A program made the translations under genes and the position numbers. From Mycolicibacterium aubagnense (GTDB lineage Bacteria; Actinomycetota; Actinomycetes; Mycobacteriales; Mycobacteriaceae): DNA of 64,000 nucleotides. Positions within the stretch are counted from its first letter, which is position 1, and every line of letters starts with the position of its first letter. The DNA is taken from assembly GCF_010730955.1 (NCBI RefSeq), contig NZ_AP022577.1:1-64000 (forward strand), in the 5' to 3' direction. The notes beneath the pieces were generated by a model, which was given only the letters and a program-made list of their open reading frames with translations, made no database searches and had not been told where the DNA came from. Shown here in pieces: positions 39,691 through 47,819 of the stretch.

Positions 39691-39917
39691 ATGTCGGCCG
39701 GTTTGTGCAATCGTTCTCGTGTAGACCCCGGCCGGTCGGCCAGCCGGGTTGGTCGGTAACGGCCGACGGTGGCCGATGACCGGCGGCGTTCGGGGAAGAC
39801 GGCCGCCGCTAAGTGAAGTCAACTCGCGAGATTAACTTCATTTTGCAGCGCTGGATTCCGTTATCCATGGCGGAAGTAAGGTCGCGGTCAGGATGCTCCT
39901 GCGGAGTGGCCAGTGTC

Positions 39918-40229
39918 TTAGAGCGCGAGCGGGATTCGAGTCCCGTCGGGGCGCTTGACCATGACCTCCAGCTCGCCGCCGGTGGCCTCGACGTACTTGC
40001 GCAAGGTGGAGATCTGCGCGGCGGCGATCTGACCGTGCTCCATCTGTGAAACTCGGTTCTGGCCTACGCCGATGATCGCGGCGAGGGACTTCTGTGTGTA
40101 GCCGGCATCTTCACGGAGCTGGCGGAGGCGGTACTCGGCGGCTTCACGCTCCATGTCGGCGGCGCCGCGCTCGATGCGTTCGCGACGATCTGCGGGCAGA
40201 CCGGCCAGCAGCTTATCGAGTGTGCTCAT
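39918..40229 (-). CDS. higA: HigA-like XRE antitoxin
   Basis: ATG 40229 overlaps the toxin stop (ATGA). 103 residues with a helix-turn-helix QLREDAGYTQKSLAAIIGVG near 38-57 and the C-terminal strand ELEVMVKRPDGTR. Typical HigA-type DNA-binding antitoxin that neutralises HigB and represses the operon. Toxin-first gene order is the HigBA hallmark. Confidence 0.85.
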   Translation of the reverse strand: MSTLDKLLAGLPADRRERIERGAADMEREAAEYRLRQLREDAGYTQKSLAAIIGVGQNRVSQMEHGQIAAAQISTLRKYVEATGGELEVMVKRPDGTRIPLAL

Positions 40230-40624
40230 CGTTTCTTCCCTTTCTGTTGCTTCTTCTGCTTCTGTTCGGTTATCCGTTCCAGATGTTGGTCGAAGAGGTC
40301 ATCGGCTGCCGGAACGTTGTCCTGATACCACTTGTTCCAGTCGCCGGTCTTGTCGCCGGCGACCAGAGTGATCGCGTGCGACTGGAGGTCGAACGCAAAC
40401 AAGATGCGCAACTGTCGGCTTCCGCCGGGGCTGCGTGGCCGCAACTCCTTCATGTTCTGGTGCCGCGAATGGTGGATGCGATCCACGAACGGTCGACCCG
40501 CGGTGGGGCCATTGTTGGCCAGATACTCCAACGCCGTAAGGACGCTGTCTTGGGCGGCTTCGTCGAGGCCGCTGATCCAGTCATCGATAAGGGTCGTGTC
40601 CACCTCCCACCGTCGCATCGGCAC
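40226..40624 (-). CDS. higB: HigB-like RelE-superfamily toxin
   Basis: Start GTG 40624 or ATG 40618. 132 residues. Core FVDRIHHSRHQNMKELRPRS, GSRQLRILFAFDLQS and ITLVAGDKTGDWNKWYQDNV match HigB/RelE mRNA interferases that cleave mRNA on the ribosome. Lys-rich tail. Upstream direct repeats ACTGATA (40646 and 40662) could be the operator. Confidence 0.85.
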   Translation of the reverse strand: MPMRRWEVDTTLIDDWISGLDEAAQDSVLTALEYLANNGPTAGRPFVDRIHHSRHQNMKELRPRSPGGSRQLRILFAFDLQSHAITLVAGDKTGDWNKWYQDNVPAADDLFDQHLERITEQKQKKQQKGKKR

Positions 40625-40645
40625 ATGACGAGAATATCACTCAGC

Positions 40646-40668
40646 ACTGATACTAGCTAGGACTGATA
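40646..40668 (-). promoter_or_regulatory. Direct repeats upstream of higBA
   Basis: ACTGATA at 40646-40652 and 40662-40668, 16 bp apart, 22 bp upstream of the higB start. Likely HigA operator half-sites; palindromy is not obvious. Confidence 0.4.
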
Positions 40669-40878
40669 AACGATCGCTCTCAAGGATCTGGCAGCGCCTG
40701 TGATGCGCAACTCTAGCTGCGGATATTGCGCAAATACGTCGCCCGAGCGGCTATTTGTGTATGAGCGGGATGACGACCGGCGCGGCACGTTAAGCGACTG
40801 GCCCCGGCGCGAAGCTGCAAGCTCGAGTCGCGGGTGCTGGCGGCTGAATCTGCCTCAGCTGGTAGGGCGAATTCGCCC

Positions 40879-41265
40879 CTACGAGCGTGAAGACACTCGG
40901 CCGGCCGGGCTGACTCGCCACTGCACACCCCACCAGGTCCCAGGATCGAACGCCGAAGCATCGGTCGACGCGGTGATTTCCTCCTGCCCGGTGAAGACCA
41001 GCCCGTACCCGGGAACGGCAGCAACAGACCACGCGGTGGGGTAGGACGCGACGTAGTCGGGGATATCTTCAATCTGTGGGTCCAGGCCGACCCAGAATCG
41101 GCTGACCTGTCCGATCAACGTCCGCCTCACAGTGGGGTACCCGTCGCGGGCGATCAAGGTGTTCAACGCATCGCGGGTGTGCAGGTCCCCGTCGTAATGC
41201 ACACGCAGGAACTCGGTGGCGCCGCGGTCAGGATCATCGAGGTGGATCAGCGCAGGTGTACCCAT
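40879..41265 (-). CDS. Hypothetical phage-like protein (128 aa)
   Basis: ATG 41265; the frame extends upstream to 41385 without support. MGTPALIHLDDPDRGATEFL ... VHYDGDLHTRDALNTLIARD ... a C-terminal Trp-rich end (FDPGTWWGVQW). No recognised domain, though the start resembles small phage proteins that bind single-stranded nucleic acid. Divergent from 41363. Confidence 0.55.
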   Translation of the reverse strand: MGTPALIHLDDPDRGATEFLRVHYDGDLHTRDALNTLIARDGYPTVRRTLIGQVSRFWVGLDPQIEDIPDYVASYPTAWSVAAVPGYGLVFTGQEEITASTDASAFDPGTWWGVQWRVSPAGRVSSRS

Positions 41266-41362
41266 GTCTGCACTGTGGCATCGGCGCCGGCGTTCTTCGA
41301 CGCGAAGCGATGCGCCACGCCGAGAGACGCGGTTAGGCCGGCGCACCCGTAAATTACGAGGC

Positions 41363-41827
41363 ATGGGGAAAATGGGAAAGGCCACAGTTCATTTCGCTGA
41401 CAACACTGAGAGCATGACGTTCGACGAGGTCGAGATCCTCGATTCCGGGGCGCTGCGGGCCAGCAACTACATGGTGTTCAAGCACGACAACAGCCGGTGG
41501 GGGCTGGGCGAGACACTCGCCGTGTATTACCCAGCGCACGCCTGGAGCAGGATCGAATCGCTCGAACCGAAGGTGTACACGCTGTGGGTATCCGATCAGA
41601 TCGAAGGCGACGGGCCGCTCTGGGAGACAGTTGAGACGTGCGTGTCAGCGAAAGAGGCAGAGGCGCTGGCGTTGTCGCACATACGGCGCATGCTCAACAC
41701 CGACGACGACGCAGCTGCGGTGCAGCAGGCGTTCGACGAAGGACTGTCCTACAGGGCCGACGACGGCGATAAGACGTTGCGCTTTTTCTTGGCTCGGCTG
41801 CCGGAAGTGGCGCAACCCGCCGGGTGA
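41363..41827 (+). CDS. Hypothetical protein (154 aa)
   Basis: ATG 41363; no clear ribosome site, and a second ATG lies at 41372. N-terminal half beta-rich (MGKATVHFADNTESMTFDEV, GLGETLAVYYPAHAWSRI), C-terminal half helical (AKEAEALALSHIRRMLNTDD, AAAVQQAFDEGLSYR). No known family. Confidence 0.55.
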   Translation: MGKMGKATVHFADNTESMTFDEVEILDSGALRASNYMVFKHDNSRWGLGETLAVYYPAHAWSRIESLEPKVYTLWVSDQIEGDGPLWETVETCVSAKEAEALALSHIRRMLNTDDDAAAVQQAFDEGLSYRADDGDKTLRFFLARLPEVAQPAG

Positions 41828-41965
41828 TCTCCGCGGGGGTTCTTCTCCGCGTTCGTTGTCTCGTCCCGTGTTGGCGCCTACATGGGCCGGGTGTGGCGGA
41901 CTAGCTGTGCTATTCCACGACATTGGTTACGCGCGAACTGAATTCAGGAGGAGGTACCAAAGTTG

Positions 41966-42184
41966 ATGACTAACAACCCCGAGAAAGATCGGCGCGGTGC
42001 ACCAGCGCCCAATCCCCGAGCGCGAACCGGCAGTTTGCAGTTCTCCATGGTGAGGGAGGTTGCTCCGCAGACTCCACCAGTGGCAGACGATCTGACCGAG
42101 GATCGGCAACGCCGTGATCTTGCGGCGAAGCAGGCAGCGGACGAGCTGTCGGCACTCGCACAGGATGCGCCGGTCACGCGGTGA
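41966..42184 (+). CDS. Small hydrophilic protein (72 aa)
   Basis: ATG 41966 with AGGAGGAGG twelve bases upstream, a very strong ribosome site. Basic and disordered N-terminus (MTNNPEKDRRGAPAPNPRAR) then a helical end (RRDLAAKQAADELSALAQDA). No domain. Its 3' end overlaps the convergent gene at 42174. Confidence 0.55.
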   Translation: MTNNPEKDRRGAPAPNPRARTGSLQFSMVREVAPQTPPVADDLTEDRQRRDLAAKQAADELSALAQDAPVTR

Positions 42185-42458
42185 ACCCCGCGGCCGTTGC
42201 ACAGGGGAGAACTTTCACCTCGGAAGCGTTGTACAGGCACTCTTTCCGCCACTCGTCTGTACCCGCCGCGGCCACGTCGGTGGCGATGTCGCCGAATTCG
42301 ACTTCGGCGAACGCGGCGAACGTGGTGACAGACTCGGGGACGGGCCACACCTCGTGCCCTCTGCCACGCTCACGTTCGACGTCAGCACAGCCAGCGGCGT
42401 GGATTCGCGCCTGGTAGGCCTGGCCGGACAGATTGGTCGAGACGAATTTCGGGGCCAC
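42174..42458 (-). CDS. Hypothetical protein with Cys pair (94 aa)
   Basis: GTG 42458 with GAGGAG about nine bases upstream. MAPKFVSTNLSGQAYQARIH then the acidic VEFGDIATDVAAAGTDEWRK and CLYNASEVKVLPC. Phage-like; no family recognised. Confidence 0.55.
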   Translation of the reverse strand: MAPKFVSTNLSGQAYQARIHAAGCADVERERGRGHEVWPVPESVTTFAAFAEVEFGDIATDVAAAGTDEWRKECLYNASEVKVLPCATAAGFTA

Positions 42459-42684
42459 GATGCATCTCCTCAGGTAGCGGCTTGCTGTGCGGAGTGTGCC
42501 CAGCCGAGGCCCGGTCTACCGCGCGCGGCTCGGTTGTCTGGGGCCCAGCCGCAGCGCGGGCCGCGGCGTAGGCGAGCGAGATCAGCCGTCCAGTTGTTTT
42601 TCGCGCAGTCGCGATCGCTGAGCCTCGGCGTGCCAGCCTGGCACTCAGCGGTGAGAATGCGCCGCCGAGTACCGTCGGACACGA

Positions 42685-42706
42685 TATCTGATGTTTATCT
42701 GATATC
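42685..42706 (+). promoter_or_regulatory. TA operator: repeated TATCTGAT with flanking GATATC
   Basis: TATCTGAT at 42685-42692 and 42696-42703 are spaced 11 bp, one helical turn. GATATC palindromes begin the first (42683) and end the second (42706). The site ends 19 bp before ATG 42725 of the antitoxin, so autoregulation is likely. Confidence 0.65.
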
Positions 42707-42724
42707 GGGTGTAGGCTGTTGTAC

Positions 42725-43177
42725 ATGCACGCCACCGCTACCTTCACCGACTTCTTGCGGAAGCCGAAAGACGTTGTGGCCAAGGTGGTCGAAGGCGCCG
42801 TGCGCATCACCCGCCGCGACGCCGAGGATCTGATCCTGATGCGTGCCGGCGACTTGGATCGACAGCACGAGGGCATCGCCCTGGCCAGCCGCATCATGCG
42901 GGCCGCCGCGCGCCACCCCGGTGACATGGCGGCCGCCACCCATGACGTGTTCGGCTGGGTGGGAGCGCTGAGCGCCGACGAGCAGGGTGAATTCGCCCGC
43001 GAGATTGACGGTCTGGTGTGGAGTGCTGCCGAACTCGGCGAGTACACCCAGCTGCTTCGGAGCGTCCGCAGCTGGGCAGGCACCGCCGAGGCGTACGCGG
43101 CGGGCATCCCTCGCGGAGGCGAGAGCGACCTGACCTGGCTCGACGACGCCGCTCCCGTCGCCGTCGAGCGGCCCTGA
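42725..43177 (+). CDS. Phd/YefM-like antitoxin
   Basis: ATG 42725; a TTG two codons upstream is possible. 150 residues. The first ~45 residues (MHATATFTDFLRKPKDVVAK, VRITRRDAEDLILM) are the Phd/YefM DNA-binding fold with the D-L-I-L ending. The longer C-terminal part binds the toxin. The toxin follows 15 bp later. Confidence 0.8.
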   Translation: MHATATFTDFLRKPKDVVAKVVEGAVRITRRDAEDLILMRAGDLDRQHEGIALASRIMRAAARHPGDMAAATHDVFGWVGALSADEQGEFAREIDGLVWSAAELGEYTQLLRSVRSWAGTAEAYAAGIPRGGESDLTWLDDAAPVAVERP

Positions 43178-43192
43178 CAAGGCGCTGGCGTC

Positions 43193-43558
43193 TTGGCCCG
43201 CCACGACCCCGTCCCTCGACCGCTCAAGAAGGTCGAGTTCGAGATCCGCTTCGCCACACGCGAGGCAGAGAAAGGCTGGACGGACGCGAAGGCGACAGCG
43301 CGCAACACGCTCGTGGACGCGTGGGACTTCCTGACGCGCACCCCGCTGGAGCAAGGCGACCGGTGCTACCCACTGAGCGGCGACTTGCGGCGGCTGAACC
43401 GTGGCGGGGTCTCCTTCGATCGCTGGCAGTACAAAATCACCGACGGCGGGCGCATCTGGTACCACGTGCAGGTGGAGCGGGTCGGCGGGGTGGTCTACCT
43501 GGAGCGAGTGGAGACCGGACACCCGAACGAGACGGACAGCAAGAAGAACTTCCGCTAA
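43193..43558 (+). CDS. RelE-like toxin, partner of the Phd-like antitoxin
   Basis: TTG 43193 (no better start in frame). 121 residues: KKVEFEIRFATREAEKGWTD, CYPLSGDLRRLNRGGVSFDR, WQYKITDGGRIWYHVQVER, VYLERVETGHPNETDSKKNF. Beta-strand order and the Arg/Tyr near the end match RelE-type ribosome-dependent mRNA endonucleases, although the usual terminal motif is altered. Confidence 0.75.
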   Translation: MARHDPVPRPLKKVEFEIRFATREAEKGWTDAKATARNTLVDAWDFLTRTPLEQGDRCYPLSGDLRRLNRGGVSFDRWQYKITDGGRIWYHVQVERVGGVVYLERVETGHPNETDSKKNFR

Positions 43559-44047
43559 CCCATCGACTGTGCGCAACGATCCGCAGTGTGCAGCGGGCGT
43601 CCAAGGGTTTAGCCCCTGCGGCTAAAGCGTCCTAACTTTCCTAACCAGGCGTTGTCACGTCCCTTTGCGGCCGCCTACCAGCGGCGATAGGGTCGACCAG
43701 TCACCGCGAGGCCGGCCACGTCGACGGAATTCCAGCGGGTTTCGGACGGGAATCGTGGACCGGTCATAGTCACTCACTGAAAATCAGCGGTAACCGACGA
43801 GAATTCTGATTCCCGCAGCGGATCGGGTAAAAGCACTGCTCAGCGTGTTTTCGGCCCTTTCGCGACGGTGGGAGCGGGACTGACATGCAACTTCGAAGCC
43901 CGCCACCAGCGGTGATCAGGGCCGATCACGTGTGCGCAGCTGTTCGTCCCACTGCGCGAAAGAGCGCGCCCCGATCGCTGGGTTCTGGACCAGCGCCAAA
44001 CACTGGCCTCCACACGAGAACTGCTAGCGGAACGCAGGTGGGGCGAG
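43559..44047. other. Non-coding stretch between two toxin-antitoxin modules
   Basis: 489 bp, no supported gene. A small hairpin TTTAGCC/GGCTAAA at 43608-43626 follows the toxin and may be its terminator, though without a T-run. Possible promoter of the next module is not distinguishable by eye. Confidence 0.5.
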
Positions 44048-44296
44048 ATGGCGCGGTACGAGGAGCAATGGAGCGACGTCCCGGTGGAGCAATACAACTC
44101 GTTTCCGCTGCAGGTGCAGAGCGAGATCCGAGCCAAGCTGGAGCTGATTCTCGACGACCCGCACGGCAACGGCAGCTACGACAAGGACACGGACCAATGG
44201 ACCGCGGTCTTCGGTTCAAGAGGCACCGGATTGATCGTGTACGTCGTCTCCGACGTGTTCGTCAGGGTCACGTTTCTTCGGTTTGTTCTGCTGTAG
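44048..44296 (+). CDS. RelE/ParE-like small toxin candidate
   Basis: ATG 44048 with GGGGCGAG upstream. 82 residues. MARYEEQWSDVPVEQYNSFP, QVQSEIRAKLELILDDPHGN, DQWTAVFGSRGTGLIVYVVS, VFVRVTFLRFVLL. The helix-hairpin then four-strand order fits ParE/RelE. The next gene encodes a DUF6247-like protein, a known neighbour of such toxins in actinobacteria. Confidence 0.65.
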   Translation: MARYEEQWSDVPVEQYNSFPLQVQSEIRAKLELILDDPHGNGSYDKDTDQWTAVFGSRGTGLIVYVVSDVFVRVTFLRFVLL

Positions 44297-44393
44297 GGCT
44301 GGACAGCGCTCGACGCCAGTCCTCACGAGCACTCCAGACACGGCGTATCGGCGAATATCGGGCTGCCAGCGGCGCCTGTGCCAAACTCGATCC

Positions 44394-44687
44394 GTGGCAC
44401 GTCTGGAACGCACCGGCCCCGCGATCCGTGCGGTCCTGGCCGAGCTGGATCCCGCGGCTTGCTCCGAGTTTGAGTGGGAGTTTCGTATCGCTCTGGCCGA
44501 AACCGATCTCGCCGACGACTTCGACCTGGGCCGTCTAAACGCAGTGCTGGACAGGTGGCTCGGAATTGCGTACCTGAGACTTCATCCACCCACCGCTGCG
44601 GAACGCGCCGTCGTGGAGCAGGTTCGGCGCGGCGACTTCACCGGGCTGCGGACGAGAACAGCCGCCGGAGAATGGGTCAAGCACTAG
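44394..44687 (+). CDS. DUF6247-like antitoxin candidate
   Basis: GTG 44394 (MARLERTGPAIRAVLAELDP); the longer frame to 44283 overlaps the toxin. 97 residues: CSEFEWEFRIALAETDLADD, LGRLNAVLDRWLGIAYLRLH, an all-helical pattern of the DUF6247 type. Order toxin then antitoxin, 97 bp apart. Confidence 0.6.
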   Translation: MARLERTGPAIRAVLAELDPAACSEFEWEFRIALAETDLADDFDLGRLNAVLDRWLGIAYLRLHPPTAAERAVVEQVRRGDFTGLRTRTAAGEWVKH

Positions 44688-44754
44688 ATACTTGTCGAGC
44701 TGGCGGGAGCCGCAGCGTTCCAAAGGGCATCAGCCAGCAGAACATGGAACGCAG

Positions 44755-45192
44755 TTACCCGACGAGCTGAGCCGGTGCCCATTCAGTGCGTTCGGTCCGC
44801 GCTTCGATGACAGTGCCATCCGGGCCGAATCCTATGAACAGCAGTCCGGCCGCCCCTCGTTCATCGCGGGCCACGACGCTCCCGCGGCGACCATCACCTC
44901 GAACAGCGGAGTCATCCAACACGATGAAAACCTGTCCGGCGTACCCGACCCGGCTGCCCACGAGGCCAACCGGGGCGACGGGGTGGGCGGGCACCGGCAG
45001 GGGGACCTGCGAGGTGCTTTGCCTGCGCTCAGCGTTGACGGCCAGCGCCGCCACGGCGCCGCAGAGCAGTAGAACCGCGATCAGGGCCATCACGGGCTTG
45101 GGCCAGTGGAAGATCTTCCCGCAGATGAAGCCAGCCAACCCCACCGTGACGGGGACGGCAGCCCACGCCGAGTACTTGGACAGATCTGTCAT
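44755..45192 (-). CDS. Two-helix membrane protein (145 aa)
   Basis: ATG 45192. Two membrane helices (VPVTVGLAGFICGKIF; VMALIAVLLLCGAVAALAV), then a soluble domain ~75-145 with AGQVFIVLDDSAVRGDG and GLLFIGFGPDGTVIEARTER. No family known. Possibly an envelope or sensor protein. Confidence 0.6.
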   Translation of the reverse strand: MTDLSKYSAWAAVPVTVGLAGFICGKIFHWPKPVMALIAVLLLCGAVAALAVNAERRQSTSQVPLPVPAHPVAPVGLVGSRVGYAGQVFIVLDDSAVRGDGRRGSVVARDERGAAGLLFIGFGPDGTVIEARTERTEWAPAQLVG

Positions 45193-45204
45193 GGCTCGAC
45201 AGTC

Positions 45205-45447
45205 TCACGCGCGCACGACGGTGTACAGCGGTCGGGTGTGCTGCGCGGCAGCTGCGTATTCGGCGCCCGACATCTCGCCCACGTACTCGACCGACACTTC
45301 ATCGGCCGGGTGCACGGCGCCCCACACACCGCGGGCGCGGGCCTCTGATTCAGACGCCGCCTCACGTGCGACGAGCTCGTCACTGGCGGCAAACCCGGCA
45401 GTTTCGGCCCGCACCGCGCGATAGACGCGAAAGGTGCGAAGAATCAT
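45205..45447 (-). CDS. Hypothetical protein (80 aa)
   Basis: ATG 45447 with AAAGG upstream; longer frames add unsupported N-termini. MILRTFRVYRAVRAETAGFA then acidic helical ELVAREAASESEARARGVWG and EVSVEYVGEMSGAEYAAAA. No known domain; 12 bp from the membrane-protein gene, so probably one operon, with this gene first. Confidence 0.5.
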   Translation of the reverse strand: MILRTFRVYRAVRAETAGFAASDELVAREAASESEARARGVWGAVHPADEVSVEYVGEMSGAEYAAAAQHTRPLYTVVRA

Positions 45448-45559
45448 GAAATGCACCTTTGCGGCACGTCTGACAAGGGCTCGCCACGGGGAGCTGACCC
45501 CGTGAATGACTGAATCGAAATGCGGTATTTTGCAGGTGCAATTTTCTGGTGATTGCGGG

Positions 45560-45574
45560 TACACTCCGCGGGTG
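45560..45574 (+). promoter_or_regulatory. Leaderless promoter of the recombinase gene
   Basis: TACACT at 45560-45565 is a good mycobacterial -10 element. GTG 45572 lies six bases after it, where transcription should begin. Leaderless genes are common in mycobacteria. This would set the start at 45572 and discard the ATG at 45506. Confidence 0.55.
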
Positions 45575-46708
45575 TCAGTGCCAGCGGTAAACGGGGCGGG
45601 GCGCGTGCCCGAGCTGGGAGGCCCCGCGCAGGAGCGAATCCTGCGCGCAGCTGCAAACGCACAGTCTGCGGGTACCCGGCGGACCTACGGCAGTTCCTGG
45701 GCCCGTTTCGAGCAATGGTGTGGAGCCAACGGATATACGGCGCTGCCTGCGCACCCGGCGGTCATTGCTGCCTACCTGGTCGAGGCGGCCGACACATTGA
45801 ACCCGGACGGACAACACGCGTACGCGGTGTCGACTCTGAACAAGTGGGTTGCCGCGATCACCGATCGCCATCGCAGTAGCGGACTCGATAGCATCCCGAC
45901 GCATCACGAGTCGGTGAGGGCGACGTTGGCCGGCATCCGGCGCGAATATGCGGTGGCGGGCGACCGGCCGCGAAACCCCCGGGCCCCGCTGCTTACCGAC
46001 GACGTGATGGTCATCGTCGCTGCGGCTCGAGCGCAGGTCGACAGCTGGTCCGACGAAGTGCACGAACGTCGTGACAGCGCACTGCTCTTCATGGGCTTCA
46101 CTGGCGCCTTCCGCCGCAGCGAGCTCGTCGCTCTCACGGGATCGGACGTGGAATTGCACCCGCTCGACGGGGTTCACGTGCGACTGCGCCGATCAAAGAC
46201 TGATCAGGAAGGCCACGGTGTCGTGCACGCACTTCCACACACGCAAGACGCCGAACGGTGCCCGCCATGCGCGTTCGCGCGGTGGGCGCGAGTGGTGGAG
46301 GCCTACGACAAGGGCGGCCGCGCAGCGGTGATCGCCGCCGTAACGCGCCACGCGGTCGACAGGTCAGTGCACGTGTGCAGAGCCAAGGCGCCCGTCATCG
46401 GGCGCCATCGTCCGATATTCCGCGCCATTGCCGGCAACGGGAACTTGTCGGATACCGCCATGTCGGGCGCCTCGGTGCATGCCGTGACGCGCCGCCGAGC
46501 CGAGCGAGCCGGTTACTCAGAGGCGATGGTCGCCAGGATCGGGGCGCACAGTCTGCGGGCCGGATTCGTGACACAGGCCTTCCGCAATGGCGCTGACGCG
46601 CACGCGATCATGCGGCAGACCGATCATCGGAGCGTGGAGATGGTCGAAAGGTATGCGCGCGAGGAAGCGCCGCTGATCGGCAACGCAGTCACGTCCCTGG
46701 GGCTATGA
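45572..46708 (+). CDS. Tyrosine recombinase (integrase)
   Basis: GTG 45572, 378 residues (ATG 45506 adds 22). N-terminal SAM-like DNA-binding domain (about 30-140, TRRTYGSSWARFEQWCGANG) and catalytic domain with Arg in TGAFRRSELVAL, Lys in RSKTDQEGH, HSLRAGF as the HxxR box, TDHRS and the nucleophile Tyr in MVERYARE. Complete R-K-HxxR-H-Y set, so active. It probably integrates or excises the element; the attachment site is not identified. Stop overlaps the next gene. Confidence 0.88.
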   Translation: MSVPAVNGAGRVPELGGPAQERILRAAANAQSAGTRRTYGSSWARFEQWCGANGYTALPAHPAVIAAYLVEAADTLNPDGQHAYAVSTLNKWVAAITDRHRSSGLDSIPTHHESVRATLAGIRREYAVAGDRPRNPRAPLLTDDVMVIVAAARAQVDSWSDEVHERRDSALLFMGFTGAFRRSELVALTGSDVELHPLDGVHVRLRRSKTDQEGHGVVHALPHTQDAERCPPCAFARWARVVEAYDKGGRAAVIAAVTRHAVDRSVHVCRAKAPVIGRHRPIFRAIAGNGNLSDTAMSGASVHAVTRRRAERAGYSEAMVARIGAHSLRAGFVTQAFRNGADAHAIMRQTDHRSVEMVERYAREEAPLIGNAVTSLGL

Positions 46709-47685
46709 CCGCGCCAGCCGGCACCCGTGACCGAGCGGTGTGGCAACTGTTCTCCGACTGGTGTGCAGCTTCAGGAGAAAGTGCCTTACCCGCCGCCCCA
46801 GAAACGCTGGCCCGGTTCGTTGCCGCAAACCCGGCGTCACTGAGCACGCATCGGCGCAGGGTCAGCGTAATCAACGCAGCGCACCGCAGAGCCGGGGTCG
46901 GCCAGCCTGGAAGGGCCGAAGTGGTTCGGGCGCTGCTTGACTCGCGCAGAGCAGAACGCCGACATCGACTAACTGAGGCCGCAGCGTGGGCTATCCGCAA
47001 ATTGCCCGACGAGGGTTGGCCGACAAAGCTGTTTGCGCGCCGCGATGCAATGCTGCTTGTACTGGCGACTGCGGGAGTGTCGGGTAGCCGGATCGCGCAG
47101 TTGCGGCTCGGCGATGTGGTCGTCGACGCTCCGGCCGATCGACTGGCCATTCAATGTGTTGGCGGTGAAACTGCCAACACATGTGCTGGTTCGGCACTTC
47201 AGGGCGTATCGCCGGTGAGCATCTGGGAGCAGTGGTCGCGCATCCGTAGCATCCAGCACCACCTATCCAATCCGCGATTTCTGGCAGCCCATCTGCGCGG
47301 AGAGCCCATACCGAAGATCGGTCACGCGCCAGCGTCGTTGCCGGTTGTAACCTCCATCGACCGATGGGGCGCCACCCCGTTCATTGCTTCGGCACTTGGG
47401 GCCCAGTCGATTTCGCGCATCATCACCGCGCACCTGACGGGACAGCCCACGGTTCACCGCCGTGTCCAGCCAGTCGATCCGGCTATCAGGCCCATGCCTC
47501 TGCCGGAGGCGCAGCCACCTGGGTGCGCACCGCAGCTCGACTCGGCAACGTACTCGCGGGGTGTGGCCGCGCGCTGCCGAGCCGCAGCAGAGCTTGGTGG
47601 GGTCACAGAGATGCTCGACGATGTCGAAGACCGGGCCGATCGGCTACTCGCCGGGTTATTGCAACTGCTCGACCACCAGCACTGA
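46705..47685 (+). CDS. Second recombinase-like protein, catalytic set incomplete
   Basis: ATG 46705 overlaps the recombinase stop (ATGA). 326 residues. Shares the SAM-like start (DRAVWQLFSDWCAASGESAL) and RRDAMLLVLATAGVSGSRIA, where the Arg of SRIAQL aligns with the first catalytic Arg. No HxxR box or Tyr in the expected place can be seen. Likely an accessory subunit for the partner or a directionality factor derived from a recombinase. Confidence 0.65.
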   Translation: MTAPAGTRDRAVWQLFSDWCAASGESALPAAPETLARFVAANPASLSTHRRRVSVINAAHRRAGVGQPGRAEVVRALLDSRRAERRHRLTEAAAWAIRKLPDEGWPTKLFARRDAMLLVLATAGVSGSRIAQLRLGDVVVDAPADRLAIQCVGGETANTCAGSALQGVSPVSIWEQWSRIRSIQHHLSNPRFLAAHLRGEPIPKIGHAPASLPVVTSIDRWGATPFIASALGAQSISRIITAHLTGQPTVHRRVQPVDPAIRPMPLPEAQPPGCAPQLDSATYSRGVAARCRAAAELGGVTEMLDDVEDRADRLLAGLLQLLDHQH

Positions 47686-47819
47686 TCGGCGATGCTGGCT
47701 GTCCGTTAGACCGCTACGCGTAGCGCGAATCGGTGTAAGGCGCACCGCGCCGCGGTCGTTGACGTGCGATCTAGACCGCTAGTTTCCCCGCGTCTCTGAT
47801 GACCGATAAGGGAACTCTC